Positions 1 to 4,766 of a DNA stretch of 6,132 bases are shown one piece after another (within the stretch, counting starts at the first letter, position 1; every line of letters starts with the position of its first letter). The DNA comes from Gammaproteobacteria bacterium. GTDB lineage: Bacteria; Pseudomonadota; Gammaproteobacteria; Steroidobacterales; Rariloculaceae. The position numbers were made by a program, and so were the translations under genes. The stretch lies in assembly GCA_016927175.1 (NCBI GenBank), contig JAFGNC010000314.1, forward strand, positions 1 to 6,132, in the 5' to 3' direction. A model generated the notes under the pieces. That model saw only the letters and a program-made list of their open reading frames with translations, did not search any database and was not told the origin of the DNA.

Positions 1-69
1 CTCGCCGAAGGCATGCAGGAATCGCTGCTGTACAAGGGCGTGCAGCGCGCCGAAACGGCGCGGAAATGA
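1..69 (+). CDS. 3' end of an unidentified gene (partial)
   Basis: Frame 1 is open from the left edge and ends at TGA 67-69. The 22 visible residues run LAEGMQESLLYKGVQR and then AETARK. They look like a charged, helical C-terminus with ordinary GC-rich codon use. Too little is present to name a family. The gene is convergent with the lactonase gene at 173-1051, and the inverted repeat at 101-161 lies between the two stops, as expected for the end of a transcription unit. That this frame is coding is an inference from codon use and layout; the rest of the gene lies outside the window. Confidence 0.55.
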   Translation, partial: LAEGMQESLLYKGVQRAETARK

Positions 70-100
70 ACAAGCGTCAGAGCCTTCCCTTACCGCAGGT

Positions 101-167
101 GGGGTCAGGGCCCTTTTTTCAGCGGTGAGCTCAGCCGGTGGAGAAAAAGGGCCCTGACCCCTTTTTC
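101..167. terminator. Strong inverted repeat between convergent genes; candidate bidirectional terminator or dispersed REP-like element
   Basis: The left arm, 101-118 (GGGGTCAGGGCCCTTTTT), is exactly complementary to the right arm, 144-161, giving an 18-bp perfect stem around a 25-nt loop. On the + strand the stem is followed by CTTTTTCC (161-168). On the - strand the arm nearest the lactonase stop also carries a T tract inside the stem. The element sits between the + gene ending at 69 and the - gene ending at 173, so it could terminate both. The GGGTCAG(A/G)GCCCTTTTTC core resembles repeat sequences I recall seeing scattered in proteobacterial genomes, so it may be a mobile palindromic repeat acting as a terminator. 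Only one copy is present here. The stem is certain; the function is inferred. Confidence 0.7.
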
Positions 168-185
168 CGCTCTCAGCCGGTGAAG
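112..185. repeat. Imperfect direct repeat spanning the hairpin loop and the ligI stop codon
   Basis: The 10-mer TCAGCCGGTG occurs at 131-140 in the hairpin loop and again at 173-182, where its first three bases are the reverse complement of the ligI stop codon. Both copies are followed by RAG, and both are preceded by a CCTTTTT(T)C tract (112-120 and 160-167). The similarity therefore extends over about 28 bases with a small indel. This suggests a local duplication that took in the last codons of the lactonase gene. Confidence 0.5.
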
Positions 186-1051
186 CCGTACAGCCGGTGC
201 GGGTTGTCTATGAGCACCTTCTTCTGTAGAGCCGGGTCCGGCATCATCAGCGGGATCAGGTCGACGAGGTCGCCGTCGTTCGGCATGTGCCTCTTGATGT
301 TCGGGTGCGGCCAGTCCGTGCCCCACAGGATCCGATCCGACTGCACGTCTAGCAGCGCCTGTGCGAACGGCACGGCATCGGTGAACGGGGGGCCGTTCGA
401 CGAGATGCGCTCCGCGCCGCAGATCTTGACCCAGCAGTTGTCCATCCGCGCCACCTCGAGCAGGATCCTGAAGGGCCTCTGATCGAGCCCGTCCTTCGTC
501 GGCACGCGCCCCATGTGGTCGATGATGAACGGCACCGGCAGCCTGCGCAGCATGTCTTCGAAGTCGAGCAGATCCTTCGCGTCGAAATGCAGCACGACGT
601 GCCATCCGAGCGGCTCGACCCGCTTCACCAGCCGGTCGAACACGTCGAGATCCGGCGTGCCGCCGAGGTGCTGCACGAAGTTGAAGCGGATGCCGCGCAC
701 GCCGCCCGCGTGGAGCCTCTCCAGCTCGGCATCGGTGACCGACTCGTCGACGTTCGCGACGCCGCGGTAGCGCCCGCCGCTCTGCGCGATCGCATCGAGG
801 ATCACCGTATTGTCGACGCCGTGGCAGCTCGCATTGACGAGCACGGCGCGCTCGAGGCCGAGCGTCTTCTGCAGCTCGACGAACCGCTCGAGCGGCGCGT
901 CCGGCGGCGTATAGCTGCGATCCGGCGCGTACGGGTACTTGTCGCCCGGACCGAAGATGTGGCAATGCGCGTCGCATGCCTTCGGCGGCGGCTTGTAGCT
1001 CGGCGTTTTGGTATTCGGATCCGGCGGCATGCAGAACGGGATGTCGGCCAA
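173..1051 (-). CDS. ligI: 2-pyrone-4,6-dicarboxylate lactonase-like amidohydrolase (LigI/PmdD type)
   Basis: A 292-residue amidohydrolase of the COG3618/Amidohydro_2 family, nearly the length of Sphingobium LigI (about 293). LigI hydrolyses the lactone PDC to 4-oxalomesaconate in the cytoplasm, in the protocatechuate 4,5-cleavage pathway. Visible motifs in order: DAHCH (27-31, the HxH pair His29/His31), NASCHGVDN (73-81), GIRFNF (120-125), IIDHMGR (176-182, His179) and WGTDWPHPN (243-251, catalytic-type Asp246). The family is largely metal-independent. The start is a TTG (1051-1049) preceded by AGGGAG (1064-1059) with a 7-nt spacer, and it gives an N-terminus collinear with LigI. An internal ATG (1030-1028) would remove seven residues and has no better ribosome site. 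The gene lies 139 bp downstream of the CHMS dehydrogenase gene, whose product is its expected substrate. Residues 128 and 155 are His, where I recall Arg and Tyr in Sphingobium LigI, so it may belong to a sister clade. Action on PDC is inferred. Confidence 0.88.
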   Translation of the reverse strand: MADIPFCMPPDPNTKTPSYKPPPKACDAHCHIFGPGDKYPYAPDRSYTPPDAPLERFVELQKTLGLERAVLVNASCHGVDNTVILDAIAQSGGRYRGVANVDESVTDAELERLHAGGVRGIRFNFVQHLGGTPDLDVFDRLVKRVEPLGWHVVLHFDAKDLLDFEDMLRRLPVPFIIDHMGRVPTKDGLDQRPFRILLEVARMDNCWVKICGAERISSNGPPFTDAVPFAQALLDVQSDRILWGTDWPHPNIKRHMPNDGDLVDLIPLMMPDPALQKKVLIDNPHRLYGFTG

Positions 1052-1190
1052 AGTCTTGCTCCCTGAGCTCAGGTTGAGGACTGCTCGAGATGAACCGCAA
1101 GCGGGCGCGCCGGCGGTGACTCGTCGTTCCGCAGCAGAAGGACCTGCGGACTCTGCGGACCGGGCAGCGAGCCCGGCCCGCGGGTTCCGG
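1052..1190. other. Spacer between ligC and ligI
   Basis: This 139-bp gap is long for a tight operon. It holds no ORF in the operon direction. Two structures are visible: a perfect 12-bp palindrome next to the ligI ribosome site (1062-1073), and a short GC stem (1160-1165 with 1171-1176, 5-nt loop) just after the ligC stop. The short stem has no U tract in the - direction, so it is not a convincing terminator. Read-through from ligC into ligI is the simplest reading. Confidence 0.5.
1062..1073. repeat. Perfect 12-bp palindrome overlapping the ligI ribosome-binding site
   Basis: CCTGAGCTCAGG equals its own reverse complement. Its left end (1062-1064) lies inside the AGGGAG ribosome site of ligI on the - strand. 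A bound protein or a paired RNA structure here could affect ligI translation or transcription. Its core TGAGCTCAG is also found at 126-134, beyond the other end of ligI. A palindrome this short can arise by chance in GC-rich DNA, so a function is only a possibility. Confidence 0.35.
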
Positions 1191-2135
1191 TCAGCCGGTC
1201 AGACACTTCTCCAGCCGGTCCAGCGTCTGCATCGCCGGCAGCACCTGCGCTACGCTGCCGTTCGGCTCGCGCCCTTCCCTGATCGCGGCAACGAACTCAC
1301 GGTCCTGCAGCTCGATCCCGTTCATCGACACCGCGACGCCGGACAGGTCGATCTGATTCTCCTTGCCGTCGAACAGGTCGTCGTAGCGCGCGATGTACGT
1401 GCCGTTGTCGCAGACGTAGCGGAAGAACGTGCCCTGCGGACCGTCGTTGTTGAACGACAGCGCCAGCGTGCAGACCGCGCCCGAGCCCGTCTTCATGCCG
1501 ATGCTCATGTCCATGGCGATGCCGAGGTCGGGATGCTTCGGCCCCTCGAGCGCGAACACATCGGAGGCCGTCTCCCCGGTCTGATACTGAAAAAGATCCA
1601 CGGTGTGGCAGGCATGGTGCCACAGCAGGTGGTCCGTCCAGCTGCGCGGCTTGCCTTCGAGATTGATGTTCTGCCGGCGGAAGAAGAACGTCTGCACGAC
1701 CAGGTGCTGCAGCTTCAGCTCGCCCGCCTTGATCCTGTTGTGCACCCACTGGTGCGACGGGTTGAACCGCCGCGTGTGACCCGCCATCGCGATCAGCCCC
1801 GTCTCGCGCTGCACCTTGTCGATGCGCTCGGCGTCGGCGAGGTTGTCCGCGATCGGAATCTCGATCTCGACGTGCTTGCCGGCCCGCATGACCTGCTCGG
1901 CCTGCTTGGCATGGATCTGCGTCGGCGACGTGATGATCGCGGCCTCGACGCCGGGCTGCGCCAGCGCCTCGTCGAGATCCGATGTCCAGTGCGGGATGCC
2001 GTACTGCTTCGCGACCTTCGCGGTGGAATCGGGGCTGCCTCCGGCGAGGCTCACGACCTCCACGCCGTCGATGTTCTTCAGTCCGTCGAGATGCTTTCGC
2101 CCGAACGCTCCCTGCCCGACGACGACTATCTTCAT
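1191..2135 (-). CDS. ligC: 4-carboxy-2-hydroxymuconate-6-semialdehyde dehydrogenase (Gfo/Idh/MocA family)
   Basis: A 314-residue protein that I recognise as LigC/PmdC (about 315 residues in Sphingobium). It oxidises the cyclic hemiacetal form of CHMS, made by protocatechuate 4,5-dioxygenase LigAB, to PDC using NAD(P)+. The N-terminal Rossmann fold has GQGAFG (7-12, GxGxxG). EIEIPIAD (90-97) stands in the place of the family's EKP motif. HTRRFNPSHQ (120-129), RSWTDHLLWHH (164-174) and HTVD (177-180) line the expected active site. FNNDGPQGTFFRYVCDNGT and SMNGIELQDREF are near-identical to LigC as I recall it. ATG 2135-2133 is chosen because GGAGGAG (2148-2142) lies 6 nt upstream and it aligns with the LigC start. 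An extension to 2210 would add 25 residues with no family counterpart. It is the first gene of the - strand unit and is transcribed divergently from the aldehyde dehydrogenase. Function is confident by family; cofactor preference is not determined. Confidence 0.93.
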   Translation of the reverse strand: MKIVVVGQGAFGRKHLDGLKNIDGVEVVSLAGGSPDSTAKVAKQYGIPHWTSDLDEALAQPGVEAAIITSPTQIHAKQAEQVMRAGKHVEIEIPIADNLADAERIDKVQRETGLIAMAGHTRRFNPSHQWVHNRIKAGELKLQHLVVQTFFFRRQNINLEGKPRSWTDHLLWHHACHTVDLFQYQTGETASDVFALEGPKHPDLGIAMDMSIGMKTGSGAVCTLALSFNNDGPQGTFFRYVCDNGTYIARYDDLFDGKENQIDLSGVAVSMNGIELQDREFVAAIREGREPNGSVAQVLPAMQTLDRLEKCLTG

Positions 2136-2141
2136 GTCACG

Positions 2142-2148
2142 CTCCTCC
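2142..2148 (-). promoter_or_regulatory. Ribosome-binding site of ligC
   Basis: GGAGGAG on the - strand lies 6 nt before ATG 2135-2133. It fixes the ligC start at residue 26 of the longer open frame. Confidence 0.8.
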
Positions 2149-2263
2149 GATTCGCGGTGTGCATTTCCTGAAAGCGGCCCCGTCCGTCGCATGCACGAGC
2201 GCCGATCCAACGTGGCGACGTCGTCTCGGCGCGTGGACGGGAGACCCTGCGCGGGGTCGATCG

Positions 2264-2287
2264 TGTATCATGAATTGTACTTCAAGT
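2264..2287. promoter_or_regulatory. AT-rich island in the divergent spacer; candidate overlapping promoters/operator
   Basis: In the 243-bp spacer between the divergent ligC and aldehyde dehydrogenase starts, only this stretch is AT-rich. It reads TATCAT (2266-2271) on the + strand and TACAAT (2279-2274) on the - strand, both plausible -10 hexamers facing opposite ways. It also has a small dyad, TGAA-N6-TTCA (2271-2284). No good -35 box pairs with either hexamer at 16-18 bp, which would fit activator-dependent promoters. The location is typical for a shared control site of divergent catabolic genes. The exact promoters are inferred from composition. Confidence 0.4.
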
Positions 2288-2320
2288 CCGCACGGCGCCT
2301 GCAACCGCGGCCGCCACGGG

Positions 2321-2342
2321 CGGGCCGCGAACGCGCGGCCCG
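2321..2342 (+). promoter_or_regulatory. 9-bp GC hairpin in the leader of the aldehyde dehydrogenase mRNA
   Basis: CGGGCCGCG (2321-2329) pairs perfectly with CGCGGCCCG (2334-2342) across the loop AACG. It ends 21 nt before the GGAGGT ribosome site (2364-2369). It has no following U tract, so it is not an intrinsic terminator. It could be a 5' stabilising stem, a protein-binding dyad or chance in GC-rich DNA. No known riboswitch fold was recognised. Confidence 0.4.
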
Positions 2343-2378
2343 GTCAGCAGCAAAAGCATTTCCGGAGGTATCCGCTCC

Positions 2379-3818
2379 ATGGCCGAGAGAGCAGAGAACG
2401 CCGAGCTTCGCACGGATTTCGCTCTTCTGATCGACGGGCAGCTGGTCGGCGGCGAAGACAGCCTCGACGTCATCAATCCCGCATTCGGAACCATCTTCGC
2501 CCGCTGCCCCGCAGCCGGCAGAGCGCAGCTCGACGAAGCCGTGGCCGCGGCGCGAAGAGCCTTCGAGTCCTGGCGCGGCACGACCTTCGAGCACCGGGCA
2601 GGGCTCGTCAGGAAGATGGCGCAGGCGTTGCGAGAGCATCAGTCCGAGCTCGCGGAGCTGCTGACCCGCGAGCAGGGCAAGCCGCTGTCGCAGTCGGTCG
2701 CCGAGATCGACCGCGGCGCCGCCCAGTCGGAGGGCATGGTCGGCATCGAGATCCCGGTCGAGACGCTGGTCGACGACGACCAGCGCCACATCGAGCTGCA
2801 TTACCGCCCGCTCGGCGTCGTAGGGATCATCACGCCCTGGAACGCGCCGGTGAATCTCGCGCTCGGGCCCCTCGTGTCGGCCCTCTATACCGGCAATACG
2901 GTCGTGCTGAAGCCGTCCCCGTACACGCCGCTGACGACGCTGAAGCTCGGCGAGCTGCTGCGCGACATCTTCCCGGCCGGCGTCGTCAACGTGCTTGCCG
3001 GCGGCGACGAGCTCGGGCAGTGGATCACCGAGCACTCCGGCGTCGACAAGATTTCCTTCACCGGCTCGGTCGCGACCGGCAAGAAGGTTGCAGCAAGCGC
3101 GGCCGGCACGCTGAAGCGGGTCACGCTCGAGCTCGGCGGCAATGACCCCGCGATCATTCTCGACGACGTCGACCCGAAGGCGATCGCGAAAAAGGTGTTC
3201 TTCGCGTCGTTCGTGAACAGCGGTCAGGTGTGCATGGCCATCAAGCGCATCTACGCGCACGAGAGCGTCTACGACGAGCTTTGCGACGCGCTGGTCGAGG
3301 AAGCGAACAAAGCGAAAGTCGGCAACGGCCTGGACCCGGAAACCGAGCTGGGGCCGCTGCAGAACAGGATGCAGTACGACAAGGTGCGCTCGATCATCGA
3401 GGAGACGAAGAAGAGCGGTGCGCGGATCCTCGCCGGCGGCGACGTGCCGGAAGGCGGTGGTTACTTCATCCCGCCGACGCTGGTCGCGGACGTCGACGAG
3501 AACAGCCGGCTCGTGCGCGAGGAGCAGTTCGGGCCCGTCGTGCCGATCCTGAAGTACTCGGACCTCGACGATGCGGTCCGCCGCGCGAACGATACGCGCT
3601 ACGGGCTCAGCGGCTCGGTCTGGACCGCCGATCCCGAGCGCGGCAGGCAGATCGCACAGCGCCTCGAGGTCGGCACCGCGTGGGTCAATCAGCATCGCGC
3701 GACGTCGGCCTTCGTGCCTTTCGGCGGCGCGAAGGAATCCGGGCTCGGGCGACAGTATTCGGCGATCGGACTGAAGGGCTATATGGAGCCCGAGGTCATC
3801 AGCGTCGCTAAAGGGTGA
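2379..3818 (+). CDS. NAD(P)+-dependent aldehyde dehydrogenase
   Basis: A 479-residue, full-length ALDH-superfamily enzyme that oxidises an aldehyde to the acid in the cytoplasm. Conserved sites are complete: TPWNAP with oxyanion Asn155, VLKPSPYTP with cofactor-binding Lys178, FTGSVATGK (227-235) for the Rossmann turn, LELGGNDP with general base Glu251, GQVC with nucleophile Cys285, and EEQFGP with Glu382. The overall pattern fits the bacterial ALDH groups of broad aldehyde specificity, near what I recall as the AldA-like subgroup. The start ATG follows GGAGGT (2364-2369) with a 9-nt spacer. It is divergent from ligC/ligI, so it may serve the same aromatic catabolism, for example an aromatic aldehyde or semialdehyde. 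It is not itself a CHMS dehydrogenase, because that role belongs to LigC. The substrate cannot be read from sequence. No truncation or frameshift is seen, and it stops at TGA 3816-3818. Confidence 0.95.
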   Translation: MAERAENAELRTDFALLIDGQLVGGEDSLDVINPAFGTIFARCPAAGRAQLDEAVAAARRAFESWRGTTFEHRAGLVRKMAQALREHQSELAELLTREQGKPLSQSVAEIDRGAAQSEGMVGIEIPVETLVDDDQRHIELHYRPLGVVGIITPWNAPVNLALGPLVSALYTGNTVVLKPSPYTPLTTLKLGELLRDIFPAGVVNVLAGGDELGQWITEHSGVDKISFTGSVATGKKVAASAAGTLKRVTLELGGNDPAIILDDVDPKAIAKKVFFASFVNSGQVCMAIKRIYAHESVYDELCDALVEEANKAKVGNGLDPETELGPLQNRMQYDKVRSIIEETKKSGARILAGGDVPEGGGYFIPPTLVADVDENSRLVREEQFGPVVPILKYSDLDDAVRRANDTRYGLSGSVWTADPERGRQIAQRLEVGTAWVNQHRATSAFVPFGGAKESGLGRQYSAIGLKGYMEPEVISVAKG

Positions 3819-4049
3819 TCTCGCCGGGGCCGGACGCGGCCCGAATCATTTGACCGCCCTCCCCCCGCGGCGTACTGTGAGATGTGCTGCCGGTCTGGTC
3901 CGGCGGCGCTTTATGCAGGCCACCGCAAGAAGCCGGCGGCGGCCCGGCCCGTTGCGGATGGCACATTGTCGATAGTCCGGCGCTGCTCGAATCGGCATCC
4001 TTTGATTGTCTGGTAACGGTTTCTGGCATCGCGCATCCCTGATCTTCGG
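3819..4049. other. Gene-poor spacer after the aldehyde dehydrogenase
   Basis: No convincing gene is seen. Near the left end GGGCC (3827-3831) can pair with GGCCC (3838-3842) over a 6-nt loop and is followed by GAATCATTT. This is at best a weak terminator for the dehydrogenase gene. Around 3999-4022 the sequence becomes AT-richer (TTTGATTGTC, then GGTAACGGTTTC), which could include a promoter for the two genes that follow, but no clear -35/-10 pair is visible. Open frames on the - strand here have arginine/proline-rich, non-protein-like translations and are not called. Confidence 0.4.
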
Positions 4050-4766
4050 ATGCGGCGCGGAAGACGGATCGCCCCGGCAGCCAGCCGGCCCTCCCCTCGC
4101 GGTGACAGCAACGAGTCGCAGACCGCGAAACAACAGCTCAAGGCGTGGCTTGATACCGCCGCGACAGCGAAACCGATGAAGAAGCCGTCAAACGCCAGGG
4201 CGTCGCCAAGCGTTCCGCCGTCCGACACAACGACGCCGATCGTCGACCGGGAGCCATCCGGTGCGTCCGTGACGAGCATAGTGGACGAGAACGATCATAC
4301 CGCCTGTGTCAACGCCTGGATGGATCTGGTCGACCGGGGCCAGCCGGCGGATGCGCTGCTGTCGGCATTCGACCGGGGATTCAAAGCGCTCTGGCGGCGC
4401 ACGAGCCAGACGCTGGCCGACGTCACGCTCGTAGCCATCACCGAACGCGTGCTGTATGCGGCTGCGGAGCGTTATCCGTTCATCGGCCTCCTCGACGTCG
4501 ACGAGACCGGGCTTCGCAGCCAGGCGCTGCATAAGCGCGTCGGCCAGTTGAAGCGTGAAGAGCTCGACGAAGGAATCCGCTTCGTTCTGATCGAATTTCT
4601 GACCATCCTCGGCAACCTGACCGCCGAGATCCTGACCCCGGCCCTTCATTCAGAGCTGTCAAAAACGGCGCAGCAGGAGAACCTCTCCGCCGATGACAAT
4701 AAGGAGTCGGGTCGCACGCCTCAGTATCGGGCGAGCGACGGAAGCGCCGGAGGCAACGCCGAGTGA
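4050..4766 (+). CDS. Uncharacterised helical protein coupled to a KaiC-family ATPase
   Basis: I do not recognise this family. From the first ATG it would be 238 residues. Residues 1-77 are rich in Ser/Pro/Thr/Lys and look disordered or non-coding. About 78-205 is a compact, mainly alpha-helical region with hydrophobic stretches LADVTLVAITERVLYAAAERYPFIGLL and FVLIEFLTILGNLTAEIL. About 206-238 is a polar, Gly/Ser-rich tail. There is no signal peptide; the hydrophobic runs look like buried helices, although peripheral membrane contact cannot be excluded. The start is unresolved: ATG 4050, ATG 4176, GTG 4269 and GTG 4281 are all in frame and none has a strong ribosome site, and the conserved-looking part begins near 4281. 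The stop TGA 4764-4766 overlaps the next gene's GTG by 4 bp, and that gene's ribosome site lies inside this one. This argues for joint expression and probably a direct functional link with the ATPase. Confidence 0.7.
   Translation: MRRGRRIAPAASRPSPRGDSNESQTAKQQLKAWLDTAATAKPMKKPSNARASPSVPPSDTTTPIVDREPSGASVTSIVDENDHTACVNAWMDLVDRGQPADALLSAFDRGFKALWRRTSQTLADVTLVAITERVLYAAAERYPFIGLLDVDETGLRSQALHKRVGQLKREELDEGIRFVLIEFLTILGNLTAEILTPALHSELSKTAQQENLSADDNKESGRTPQYRASDGSAGGNAE
4749..4766 (+). promoter_or_regulatory. Translational-coupling junction (RBS plus GTGA overlap)
   Basis: GGAGG (4749-4753) lies 9 nt before GTG 4763-4765. The T and G of the start codon are also the first two bases of the upstream stop TGA (4764-4766). 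Such 4-bp overlaps usually mean that ribosomes finishing the first gene restart on the second, giving matched protein levels. Confidence 0.8.

Noticed and set aside
105..1100. 331-residue open frame on the - strand overlapping ligI
   Set aside because: Its translation is Arg/Ala-rich without motifs; it is an out-of-frame shadow of the lactonase gene, as GC-rich DNA commonly gives.
1144..1160. Tandem CTGCGGAC copies (1144-1151 and 1153-1160)
   Set aside because: Only two short copies in GC-rich spacer; no reason to think it is more than chance.
1160..1176. Short hairpin after the ligC stop as a terminator
   Set aside because: A 6-bp stem with no U tract in the - direction; unlikely to end transcription before ligI.
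1008..2171. 387-residue + strand open frame opposite ligC
   Set aside because: It is antisense to a clearly recognised gene and has Arg/Leu/Asp/His-biased composition and no fold-like pattern.
2268..3695. 475-residue - strand open frame opposite the aldehyde dehydrogenase
   Set aside because: A shadow of a gene with complete catalytic motifs; length alone is not evidence at this GC content.
3911..4279. 122-residue - strand open frame with a hydrophobic stretch, possible small membrane protein
   Set aside because: The first half looks mildly protein-like, but the second half is Arg-rich, there is no clear ribosome site, and it overlaps the start region of the coupled helical gene. It cannot be supported, though it would matter if that gene really starts near 4281.
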